Shown one piece after another: positions 8,794 to 16,588 of a DNA stretch of 50,342 nucleotides. The stretch spans positions 1-50,342 of the forward strand of contig JAAYKM010000044.1 in the NCBI GenBank assembly GCA_012522415.1, written 5' to 3'. The position numbers were made by a program, and so were the translations under genes. Numbering within the stretch: the first letter of the stretch is position 1; the number at the start of each line of letters is the position of its first letter. The stretch comes from Deltaproteobacteria bacterium. Lineage in GTDB: Bacteria > Desulfobacterota > Syntrophia > Syntrophales > JAAYKM01. The notes under the pieces were generated by a model that did no database searches, had not been told where the DNA came from, and worked only from the letters and a program-made list of their open reading frames with translations.

Positions 8794-9381
8794 TTGACTG
8801 GGAACAACAACATACTTAGATGGATAATACTTTTCCAGATATGCCTGTTCTTTTTCGCTATTTTGTGTTCCGCATTCACCAAAGAAAATTTTCGTTTGAA
8901 TCAGGAGCTCTTGGTCAAAGTGGAACAAAAATACGGTAAAGCGGCGGTGGACAGGCTTATGCAATGGGAGGAACTGATTCGTATCGGTAAGAGGTTGACC
9001 GATCTTCAAAAATTGGAAAAAACCAACCGTTTCTTTAACAGAATGGCGTTTGCGAATGACGTGGACCTCTGGGGGGTGAGGGATTACTGGGCCACTCCGG
9101 TTCAGTTCATCTGTAAAAACGCCGGAGATTGTGAGGATTTTGCCATCGCAAAATATTTTACCTTGAAAGCCATGGGGGTTTCCGAGAGCAAACTGAACAT
9201 CACCTATGTAAAAGCTGTTCGCTATAACATGCCCCACATGGTAGTGACATACTATGGTAAACCCGGATCTGAACCGATGATTCTTGACAATTTGATCGAT
9301 ACGGTTGAGTTGGCTTCGAAGAGAACAGATCTGGTGCCCGTTTTTACATTCAACGGCACGGGGCTTTGGCTGGCTCACTAA
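8794..9381 (+). CDS. lapG: LapG-like periplasmic cysteine protease, cut short by an in-frame TAA
   Basis: This is a bacterial transglutaminase-like cysteine peptidase. In the Pseudomonas Lap system LapG cleaves the N-terminus of a giant adhesin in the periplasm and is held back by LapD when c-di-GMP is high. It starts with TTG at 8794 after AAGGA. Residues ~7-27 are a signal or anchor segment. The catalytic triad appears as Cys113 (GDCEDFAIAK), His148 (PHMVV) and Asp165 (ILDNL). The 195-residue product ends in NGTGLWLAH-stop, whereas LapG proteins I recall continue with a Gln-Arg-Gly rich tail. That tail is present in frame after the TAA (9382-9468). The catalytic core is intact, so the short protein might still work. 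lapD starts shortly downstream. Confidence 0.88.
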   Translation: MTGNNNILRWIILFQICLFFFAILCSAFTKENFRLNQELLVKVEQKYGKAAVDRLMQWEELIRIGKRLTDLQKLEKTNRFFNRMAFANDVDLWGVRDYWATPVQFICKNAGDCEDFAIAKYFTLKAMGVSESKLNITYVKAVRYNMPHMVVTYYGKPGSEPMILDNLIDTVELASKRTDLVPVFTFNGTGLWLAH

Positions 9382-9468
9382 CGAGGACAGGGAAAACTCG
9401 CCGGCTCCAGCAGCAGAATCACGCCCTGGAATGACCTGCTGAAAAGAATATCGGAAAACGATCCTTAA
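9382..9468 (+). pseudogene. lapG: In-frame continuation of lapG beyond its TAA stop
   Basis: After the TAA at 9379-9381 the same frame stays open for 28 codons and ends at TAA 9466-9468. It begins RGQGKLAGSSSRITPWNDLL, which resembles the usual C-terminal segment of LapG-family proteases (LWLA-x-QRG-x-G...S-R-L-x-x-W-x-DL, from memory). Changing TAA to CAA would restore the expected Gln and give a protein of 224 residues. The extension also leaves only 14 nt before the lapD start, a more normal operon spacing. It may be a nonsense mutation, a sequencing error or a recoded stop. Confidence 0.7.
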
Positions 9469-9482
9469 ACGGGGGGAAGTGC

Positions 9483-11453
9483 ATGACCCTATACCGACAA
9501 TTATTTATTTTTACACTTTGTCTTTTCTTTCTCCTTTTTATGGGAAGCTGGCTGGCCAAATTCGAGAGTACCCGGACGTTTCTGATGAACCAGCTCGAAT
9601 CTCATGCCCAGGATACGGCGACTTCCCTCGGTCTTTCCATTACCACATCAGTGGTCAACAAAGACATGCCCACCGTGGAAAGCATGATCAATGCCGTTTT
9701 TGATCGGGGATTCTATGAATCGATTCGTCTGGCTGACAATGAAAATGAGACGACGCTCGAAAGGAATCTGAAGATAACCGTGGAAACGGTTCCTCAATGG
9801 TTTATTGCCCTCGTCCGCCTGCAAACACCGGAGGCATCGGCAAAGCTCATGTCGGGCTGGCGTCAGGTCGGTACCGTCCACGTGAAGAGTCATCCGGGCT
9901 ACGCCTACAATACCCTCTGGAACGATGTCGGGCACATGACACTGTGGTTCACGGCTTGCGGTGTTCTCGTGTTGGTCGGCGGCGCTCTTGGCCTCCGGGT
10001 TCTTTTGAAGCCCCTGATCCGTGTGGAAAAACAGGCCAACGCCCTTTGCCGGAAGGAATACGAGGTTCAAGAGGATCTGCCCTGGACGAAGGAGTTGAGG
10101 TCGGTCGTTCAGGCCATGAACCGGATGACCCTGAAAGTCCGGGAAATGTTCGAGGAACAGGTGGCCAACGCCGAGAGTTTGCGAAAACGCGCTTACACGG
10201 ATCCCCTCACAGGTCTGGGTAACCGGCGTTATTTTGACAGTCAGACAACCGCCTATCTGGAAAAACGGGAAATCGAGAAAAAAGGCATGCTTTTCCTCGT
10301 TCAGCTCCACGATCTGTCCGGCCTGAATCGGAGCCAAGGATTTCAGGCCGGTGATGAACTGCTCAGAAGGGTGGGGACTCTGCTGAGAGATTGCTTCATC
10401 TCTTACGAAAACAGCGTGCTTTCACGGCTTACGGGGGGTGATTTCGCCGTTTTTCTTCCAGATGCGTTTCAATTTGAGGCGGAATCGCTCTCAAGAAGAA
10501 TTACGGACCACCTGAAGCAGATAGCGACGGAAAAGATTTCCCTATCGGAAAACGTGGGGCACGTCGGGGTTGTTTATTTTGACGGGTTCGAAAGTCTTTC
10601 CCGCCTTCTTTCGGAGGCCGATGCGGCCCTGGCCTCGGCGGTTCAAAGCGGTCCGAACACCTGGCGCAGCAGGGCAATCGGAATTGAAAGCGCCGAAACA
10701 CCTTTGGGACGGCAGCAGTGGAAAGAATTTCTGGAAAAGTCGTTCAGGGAAGAGAAAATCACTCTGGATGCGCAGCCCGTCGTCAGGGCACAGGAAAAGG
10801 ATCAGCTTTTGCATCTCGAGGTTTTTGCCCGGATCATTCAGGAGAACGGTGAATTGCTGAACGCGGCGTCCTTCATGCCCTTTGCCGAACGCCTGGAGAT
10901 GGTATCGGCATTGGACCGTCTCGTCATTAAAAAAATCGCCTCCATCGACCGCCGAAGGCTTCCCGTCGATACAGTCGCCCTCAATATCTCTGCGGCATCG
11001 CTCCGGGATTCCTCCTTCTTTCAATGGATAGAAACGATTTTGGATGAATTGACGCCTTCCGCCCCGCGCCTGGTTTTCGAATTTACCGAATTCGGCGTGA
11101 TGCAGAATATGGATCTGTTGCGACAATTCAAAACGTTGGCGGGAAAACACGGCCATGCGGTGGGCCTTGACCATTTCGGACAAAGCTTCAGCCATCTGGC
11201 CTATTTACAATCGTTACAACCCGAATATGTGAAGATTGACAGCGCCTATACGAGCGAGATTAAGGAAGAGGAAAATGACAGCCGCTTTTATATTCGCGCT
11301 CTTTGCAGTGTGGCCCACAGTATCGATATTTCCGTCATAGCGGAGGGTGTCGAAACGGAGGAACAGTACAGACTTCTTAAAGACTTGAATCTGGATGGTG
11401 TCAAAGGCTATATGATTGAAAAACCAAGATCTCTTGAATCGTTTTTGGTGTAG
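9483..11453 (+). CDS. lapD: LapD-like inner-membrane c-di-GMP receptor with degenerate GGDEF and EAL domains
   Basis: This is a predicted inside-out signalling protein. Cytoplasmic c-di-GMP binding to the EAL domain would make the periplasmic domain sequester LapG. The 656 residues run TM1 (~6-27), a LapD/MoxY-type periplasmic domain with the family's GWRQVGTVHVKSHPGYAY segment, TM2 (~152-175), HAMP, GGDEF (~235-395) and EAL (~410-650). The GGDEF signature reads TGGDF and the DDFG metal motif of EAL reads DHFG, with LEVF in place of EAL. Both enzymatic activities are therefore probably lost, as in known LapD. The start ATG follows GGGGGGAAG. The neighbours lapG and the exporter genes strongly support the role. 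Confidence 0.92.
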   Translation: MTLYRQLFIFTLCLFFLLFMGSWLAKFESTRTFLMNQLESHAQDTATSLGLSITTSVVNKDMPTVESMINAVFDRGFYESIRLADNENETTLERNLKITVETVPQWFIALVRLQTPEASAKLMSGWRQVGTVHVKSHPGYAYNTLWNDVGHMTLWFTACGVLVLVGGALGLRVLLKPLIRVEKQANALCRKEYEVQEDLPWTKELRSVVQAMNRMTLKVREMFEEQVANAESLRKRAYTDPLTGLGNRRYFDSQTTAYLEKREIEKKGMLFLVQLHDLSGLNRSQGFQAGDELLRRVGTLLRDCFISYENSVLSRLTGGDFAVFLPDAFQFEAESLSRRITDHLKQIATEKISLSENVGHVGVVYFDGFESLSRLLSEADAALASAVQSGPNTWRSRAIGIESAETPLGRQQWKEFLEKSFREEKITLDAQPVVRAQEKDQLLHLEVFARIIQENGELLNAASFMPFAERLEMVSALDRLVIKKIASIDRRRLPVDTVALNISAASLRDSSFFQWIETILDELTPSAPRLVFEFTEFGVMQNMDLLRQFKTLAGKHGHAVGLDHFGQSFSHLAYLQSLQPEYVKIDSAYTSEIKEEENDSRFYIRALCSVAHSIDISVIAEGVETEEQYRLLKDLNLDGVKGYMIEKPRSLESFLV

Positions 11454-11473
11454 CCTGTTTTGAGGAGTGGTAT

Positions 11474-11523
11474 CGCATCGGGATGACACGCGGGTAAGCA
11501 TGCTTGTTCCCGTATCCGATGCG
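11474..11523. other. Extended stem-loop between convergent genes
   Basis: CGCATCGG-G-AT at 11474-11484 pairs with ATCCGATGCG at 11514-11523 (one bulge), with further pairs inside and the palindrome AAGCATGCTT near the centre. It lies just past lapD and before the end of the convergent small gene. No T-run follows on either strand, so it could be a weak two-way terminator or an RNA-stabilising hairpin. Confidence 0.4.
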
Positions 11524-11562
11524 CATGGGAGGGTTTCCTGAGTCAGGGGCACCCCGGTGCCG

Positions 11563-11895
11563 TCATATAATATCGTCAACGGTGAGGATGCTGTGGGAAG
11601 CGTGTTTTTCGCGGATTTTTTTCCGTTCCATGATTTTTTCCTGTGCTTTTTCAGGAAGTTCGGTAAAGATGATGACGTTTTTGCGGATCAGAAGATCGAC
11701 CATGTCTTCCAGAAGACGGATGAAGCCCATATCAGATATGGCAAGCAGGGTTTGCCAGGATTCATTTGTGGCATTTTGTTCCAGGAAATCCAGGATATCC
11801 TGGTCAATCGATTTTTTCTGTTCCGTGGCATTGTGTTTCGGCTTGTTGTGTAAAGCGATGATTTTTCCTTCCTTATCCCGTTCAACATACAACAT
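11563..11895 (-). CDS. Small conserved protein, often labelled tryptophan synthase beta-like
   Basis: A 110-residue soluble protein beginning MLYVERDKEGKIIAL, with a conserved-looking core (MGFIRLLEDMVDLLIRKNVI) and LPEKAQEKIMERK near the end. I recall short Pseudomonas proteins with this pattern annotated as tryptophan synthase subunit beta-like. That name is misleading, because no PLP-enzyme fold could fit and no catalytic motif is present. It lies on the opposite strand between lapD and lapB and so splits the locus. Function is unknown. It may be a stand-alone gene or an accessory factor. Confidence 0.7.
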   Translation of the reverse strand: MLYVERDKEGKIIALHNKPKHNATEQKKSIDQDILDFLEQNATNESWQTLLAISDMGFIRLLEDMVDLLIRKNVIIFTELPEKAQEKIMERKKIREKHASHSILTVDDII

Positions 11896-11938
11896 GGCAT
11901 TTACTCCGGTGTTTTATTGATTCGATTTTTCAGGATAT

Positions 11939-11952
11939 TTGTATATATACAA
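11939..11952. promoter_or_regulatory. 14-bp palindrome TTGTATATATACAA in a divergent intergenic region
   Basis: A perfect palindrome lies 44 nt upstream of the minus-strand small gene and about 130 nt upstream of lapB. The placement suits a dimeric regulator site. The LuxR-type protein at the end of this locus is one candidate. Binding is not shown. Confidence 0.35.
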
Positions 11953-12082
11953 TTACTACGATTCGTGCCAGTTCAAAATAAGGGCTAACCCGGACACCGA
12001 TGCCAAAGAGATCACAGGGTCCGGTGACTTTCAGTTGTGAAAATACATGTACCGGCAAAAGGAAAAAGGAAAGTAGAAATCT

Positions 12083-14260
12083 ATGTCCGAAGATAAAATG
12101 ATTGAATCCGTCGTGGAAGAATGGGGCATTGGCAAAGAAACGGATGGTCATGCCGATCCATTACTCGACTGCCTTGTGCAGATCAGTAAAATTCATGCCC
12201 GGCCATCCACCAGAACGGGCCTCAGTTCAGGCTTGCCCCTGGTCAACAACAGGCTGACCGTGGGATTGTTCGCCAGGGCGGCTGCACGGGCGGATTTATC
12301 AACACGCATTGTGGGCAAACCCCTTGCGGAAATTTTGTCCATCCAGTTGCCTGCGGTTTTGCTGCTCCATGAAAGGCAGGCCTGTGTCCTGATCGACGTC
12401 ATCGATGGCGGCAACCGGTTTAAAGTCCTTTTGCCCGAAACGGGTATGGGCGAGAAGGTGGTCGCCAAGGAAGAACTGGAGAAAATCTATACGGGTTACG
12501 CCATCTTTGTCAACCCCAAGTACCGCGTGGGGAACAAATCTCTGGACGATGCCGGTGCAGGCAAGACGACCCACTGGTTCTGGGGGACAATCTGGGAATC
12601 CTGGCGGGTGTATCGGGATGTACTGTTGGCCGCCTTTCTCATCAATGTTCTTGGGCTTGTCGGGATCTTTTACGTGTTGAATGTGTATGATCGGGTGATT
12701 CCAAACAGCGCCTACGAAACACTTTGGGTGCTGTCAGTCGGTGTGACGATCGTGTACATCTTTTCCGTCGTCATGAGGGGGTTACGCAGTCATTTTATTG
12801 ATGAAGCCGGTAAAAAAACGAACCTGAAACTTTCCTCGATGCTTCTGCAAAAGGTGCTGGATCTGAAAATGGAGGCGCGACCCCAATCCATTGGTTCCTT
12901 TACCAACAATTTACAGGAATTCGAAAGCATCCGGGACTTCATTACGTCGTTCTCCATTACGGCCCTCATCGATATTCCTTTCATGCTTCTGGGTCTTCTG
13001 GTGGTCTGGTACATCGGAAGTATCCTGGTGCTTCCGTTTTCTGTTGCCATTGTCTGTCTCCTCGCTTATGCTTATTTTGTTCAGAAACCTCTGCAGGATG
13101 CAGTGGAAAGGTCCGTCAAAGCCTCGGCGCAGAAGAACGCTATTTTGGTGGAAGGAGTCGCCGGTCTTGAAACAATCAAGATGCTCGGGGCGGAAAGCCA
13201 GATTCAGCGTGCATGGGAAGAAGCGGTCAGTTTTATTGCAAAATGGAGCAGTCGTTCCCGCTTTCTTTCTTCATCCGTACAGGATGTGGCTTTCTTTATT
13301 CAGAGCACGGTGGTCGTTGTCGTCGTTATCGGTGGCGTCTACATGATAAGCGACGCAAGGCTGACCCAGGGCGGTTTGATTGCTCTGGTCATCCTCTCCC
13401 GGCAGGTCTTGGCGCCCATGGCTCAGGTGGTCAATCTCGCCACCCGCTATCACCGCTGCAAGGAAGCCCTCAGAACGCTGGATGACATCATGAAGTTGCC
13501 CGTTGAACGTCCCGACGGCAAGAATTTTGTTTTAAGATCCCATTTTGACGGAGCCATCGGCGTTAAAAGCCTTTCTTTTGCCTATCCCAACCAGCTCAAC
13601 AAGGTTTTGAATAATATCAGCCTCCAGATCAACGCCGGAGAAAAAGTGGGGATCATCGGCCCGGTGGGTTCGGGAAAAACGACACTGGGAAAATTGCTCT
13701 TAGGTCTTTTCGAGCCGACGAACGGCATGGTCACGATGGACGGAACGGATATCCGCCAGATCGACCCGGCTGAATTGCGCCACTTCATCGGTTACGTTCC
13801 CCAGGATATTGTTTTGTTCAAGGGAACGGTGCGAGATAATGTCACCATGGGAACCCACGACATCGATGATCAGACTGTGCTCCGGGCCGCCGAATTGACG
13901 GGTGTTTATAATTTTGTTAAGAATCATCCTCTGGGTTTCGATATGGAGGTACAGGAGTTTGGAAGGGGGCTTTCCGGCGGCCAAAGGCAATGCGTGGTCC
14001 TGGCAAGGGCACTCCTGATGGATCCCCCGATTCTTGTTTTGGACGAACCGACCAGCAATATGGACAACCGAAGCGAGATTCGGTTAAAGAACAATTTGTC
14101 GAAGATCATTAAAAATAAAACCCTGATCCTGATTACCCATCGGGCATCGCTTCTCGAAATGGTGGATCGCTTGATCGTCATCGACAACGGCACGATTGTG
14201 GCTGATGGACCGAAATCATTTGTCATTGAGGCCATGAAGAAAGGCCAACTAAATATTTAG
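12083..14260 (+). CDS. lapB: Type I secretion ABC transporter, permease/ATPase (LapB-like)
   Basis: This inner-membrane exporter powers one-step secretion of large C-terminally signalled proteins. The 725 residues contain an N-terminal C39-like domain (~25-150) without the peptidase Cys, as in RTX exporters. A six-helix transmembrane domain (~170-460) and an ABC ATPase (~480-725) follow. The ATPase has Walker A GPVGSGKTTL (~526), signature LSGGQRQ (~629) and Walker B ILVLDEPT (~650). The ATG at 12083 has a purine-rich AAAGGAAAG some distance upstream. lapC starts 13 nt after the stop. A dead C39 domain usually means recognition without cleavage, which fits a giant adhesin or RTX-type substrate. 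Confidence 0.93.
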   Translation: MSEDKMIESVVEEWGIGKETDGHADPLLDCLVQISKIHARPSTRTGLSSGLPLVNNRLTVGLFARAAARADLSTRIVGKPLAEILSIQLPAVLLLHERQACVLIDVIDGGNRFKVLLPETGMGEKVVAKEELEKIYTGYAIFVNPKYRVGNKSLDDAGAGKTTHWFWGTIWESWRVYRDVLLAAFLINVLGLVGIFYVLNVYDRVIPNSAYETLWVLSVGVTIVYIFSVVMRGLRSHFIDEAGKKTNLKLSSMLLQKVLDLKMEARPQSIGSFTNNLQEFESIRDFITSFSITALIDIPFMLLGLLVVWYIGSILVLPFSVAIVCLLAYAYFVQKPLQDAVERSVKASAQKNAILVEGVAGLETIKMLGAESQIQRAWEEAVSFIAKWSSRSRFLSSSVQDVAFFIQSTVVVVVVIGGVYMISDARLTQGGLIALVILSRQVLAPMAQVVNLATRYHRCKEALRTLDDIMKLPVERPDGKNFVLRSHFDGAIGVKSLSFAYPNQLNKVLNNISLQINAGEKVGIIGPVGSGKTTLGKLLLGLFEPTNGMVTMDGTDIRQIDPAELRHFIGYVPQDIVLFKGTVRDNVTMGTHDIDDQTVLRAAELTGVYNFVKNHPLGFDMEVQEFGRGLSGGQRQCVVLARALLMDPPILVLDEPTSNMDNRSEIRLKNNLSKIIKNKTLILITHRASLLEMVDRLIVIDNGTIVADGPKSFVIEAMKKGQLNI

Positions 14261-14273
14261 CGGGAGAAAAAAA

Positions 14274-15635
14274 TTGGCCGAAACCGAAAAGAAACGAAAA
14301 ATCAATGAACTGTTCCGCCGGATGCCTGAGGATGTGCCCGATTACATCACCGACATCCGGCATGCAATCATGGCTCAGTCACCACGCGGAGGCCGTTTGA
14401 TTCTATACGCCACCACGCTTCTGTTTGTGATTTTTTTGATCTGGGCGGGATTGTCCGAAGTGGAGGAATCAACGCGCGGGGAAGGGAAGGTGATTCCTTC
14501 CGGCCATATCCAGGTCGTACAGAATCTCGAAGGTGGAATCATCGCGGAAATTCTGGTCAACGTGGGGGAGCTGGTCGAAAAGGACCAGCTTCTCCTGAGA
14601 ATCGATGAAACCCGTTTCGCCTCGTCCTTTCAGGAAAACCGTGCCAAATATCTGGCCGATAAAGCGAAAGCGGCGCGTTTGGAGGCGGAGGCTTCGGGAA
14701 CGCCGTTTCGTGTGCCGGAAGAGGTTCTGAAGGAAAAACCTGAAATAGCGGCTTTGGAACAGGAACTTTATCAATCCAGAATGTTCGAGCTTCAGTCCAG
14801 TTTGAGCATCAAGAAACAGCAGGCCCACCAGCGAAAGATCGAGTTACAGGAACTGAGAAGCAAACAGGAGGAACTGATACGTACAAACGCCCTGCTGCAA
14901 CAGGAGTTGAGGATGACCAAACCGTTGGTTGCGAAAGGCGCCGTGTCAGATGTGGAAATCCTGCGGCTCGAACGGGAGGTCAGCCAGAAGGAAGGAGAAA
15001 TTGTCTCTATTCGCCATGAAATCCCAAGGGCCCAATCGAAATACCAGGAGGCCATGATGGCCATCCAGGAATTGAATCTGAACTATTCGAACAAATCCAA
15101 GGCTGAACTAAACGAAGTGCTGGCGCAGGTCGATGAATCCTCCAGCACCTCCCTGGCCCTGAAGGATCGCCTGGAACGCACGGCGGTGCGCTCTCCCGTG
15201 AACGGTACCGTGAATCGTCTTTTGGTCACTACAATCGGGGGGGTCGTGCAGCCGGGCATGGACCTTGTCGAAATTGTACCTCGGGAAGGCAGCCTTCTGA
15301 TCGAAGCCCAGATCAAACCTTCAGATATCGCTTTCCTCCGGCCCGGCCAAGATGCTAATATCAAATTCACGGCGTACGATTATACGATTTACGGCAGTCT
15401 GCCGGCCAAACTGGAACATATCAGCGCAGACAGCATTACCGACGAGAGGGGAAACAGCTTTTATCTGGTCAGGCTTCGGACAAAAAAGAACTTCCTCGGC
15501 ACCACCCAGCATCAATTGCCGATCATTCCCGGCATGGTTTCAACCGTGGATATTTTGACCGGCAAGAAGACCATCCTTTCCTATATTCTAAAACCGGTTT
15601 TAAGAGCAAAGTCCTCGGCATTAAGGGAGAGATAA
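14274..15635 (+). CDS. lapC: HlyD-family periplasmic adaptor of type I secretion (LapC-like)
   Basis: This membrane fusion protein bridges the ABC exporter and the TolC-like tunnel. It has 453 residues: a short cytoplasmic N-terminus, one TM helix (~38-60, LILYATTLLFVIFLIWAGL), a split biotinyl-lipoyl domain (EGGIIAEILVNVGELVEKDQ), a long coiled coil (~150-290) and a beta-barrel with the HlyD-type C-terminal region. The start is TTG at 14274 preceded by GGGAG. It sits between lapB and the LuxR-type gene with gaps of 13 and 2 nt, so the three are almost certainly one transcript. Confidence 0.93.
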   Translation: MAETEKKRKINELFRRMPEDVPDYITDIRHAIMAQSPRGGRLILYATTLLFVIFLIWAGLSEVEESTRGEGKVIPSGHIQVVQNLEGGIIAEILVNVGELVEKDQLLLRIDETRFASSFQENRAKYLADKAKAARLEAEASGTPFRVPEEVLKEKPEIAALEQELYQSRMFELQSSLSIKKQQAHQRKIELQELRSKQEELIRTNALLQQELRMTKPLVAKGAVSDVEILRLEREVSQKEGEIVSIRHEIPRAQSKYQEAMMAIQELNLNYSNKSKAELNEVLAQVDESSSTSLALKDRLERTAVRSPVNGTVNRLLVTTIGGVVQPGMDLVEIVPREGSLLIEAQIKPSDIAFLRPGQDANIKFTAYDYTIYGSLPAKLEHISADSITDERGNSFYLVRLRTKKNFLGTTQHQLPIIPGMVSTVDILTGKKTILSYILKPVLRAKSSALRER

Positions 15636-15637
15636 AT

Positions 15638-16267
15638 ATGGCGAACATTCTGCTCGGAGCTTCAAACAGGGCTCTTATCAAGCGCTGGCTCGGATTATTA
15701 CCGAAAAATACAAAAACCGACACGGCCATGACCCTGTCGGAGTTCCTGCAAAAATGTGTTTCGAAAAACCACGATCTGGTCATCGTCCATCGTTCGTTCA
15801 TCGATGTGAAGGCATTCATGGAACTCAAAAAACTCACCCCCATGCTCAAATATTTTCTTCTTTCGGATGAACCCAACGAAGAGGAAGGGCTTGCCTTTCT
15901 GAAACTGGGCATCGTCGGATACGGCAATACATATATTTCTCCGAACCGCATGGCGGATGCCATCCGCGTTGTGTCCGGCGGCGGTGTCTGGCTGGGGCAG
16001 AAAGTCATTCAGTTTCTGATCCAGGAGACCTATAACCGGACAAAGAGAGGATCCTCCGAAAAAAAAGAAAGGACCTCTCTGGATGGCTTGACCAGAGCGG
16101 AGTGGCGCATCGCCGAAATGGTTGCCATGGGACGCTCCAACCTGGAAATTGCAGCGGATCTCGGGATCACCGAACGGACGGTCAAGGCCCACCTGACCTC
16201 AATCTACGAGAAAACAAAAACAGGGAGCCGCCTGAATCTGGCCCTGTTGATCAATAAGCTGGAATAA
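15638..16267 (+). CDS. LuxR/NarL-type transcription regulator with a degenerate receiver domain
   Basis: A 209-residue DNA-binding regulator. Residues ~145-205 form a GerE/LuxR helix-turn-helix (LTRAEWRIAEMVAMGRSNLEIA, then TERTVKAHLTSIYEKTKT). The N-terminal ~120 residues look like a response-regulator receiver fold, but the expected phospho-acceptor Asp after the third strand is replaced (DLVIVHRSF), so classical phosphorylation is unlikely. It starts 2 nt after lapC with AGGGAGA upstream, so it is co-transcribed with the exporter. I infer a local controller of adhesin or matrix genes, perhaps through a ligand or protein partner. A CsgD-like role is possible but not shown. Confidence 0.85.
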   Translation: MANILLGASNRALIKRWLGLLPKNTKTDTAMTLSEFLQKCVSKNHDLVIVHRSFIDVKAFMELKKLTPMLKYFLLSDEPNEEEGLAFLKLGIVGYGNTYISPNRMADAIRVVSGGGVWLGQKVIQFLIQETYNRTKRGSSEKKERTSLDGLTRAEWRIAEMVAMGRSNLEIAADLGITERTVKAHLTSIYEKTKTGSRLNLALLINKLE

Positions 16268-16588
16268 GCCTTTCTTTCCATCGTTCTTCAGAAAATCGGT
16301 TCATGCACCGCTGCATACCTGTCGGACCGGTTCTGTCTGGTGAAGAAGAATGGTTTTTCATTTTGGTCGTTGACCATCAGAAATTTACCGGGGTGTGGAT
16401 ATGGCGTCAACGCATGTAAATGGCCGTTGGAACTTTGCAGGTATTCATGTCGTTCCCGCGATCCAAAAGGCCTCAAGGACATTTTTTACAGCCCCTATTT
16501 TTCCAGGCTTATTGAAAAACAGGGGGTTAAACATCACGGTTGGAATAGACCAAGACTTCGAATCAAAATGCAACGGGAAGGAATGATC
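16268..16588. other. 321-nt region without a supported gene
   Basis: The frame of hisF is open upstream to 16340, but those 83 codons have no start signal and no resemblance to HisF. No convincing promoter, terminator or hairpin was found here. Confidence 0.5.

Noticed and set aside
11563-11895. Tryptophan synthase beta subunit
   Set aside because: At 110 residues it lacks the PLP lysine and every TrpB motif; the common label appears to be a database misnomer.
11896-12082. Possible c-di-GMP riboswitch before lapB
   Set aside because: The region can form a CCGGAC/GTCCGG stem, but I found no GEMM core sequence or tetraloop/receptor pattern.
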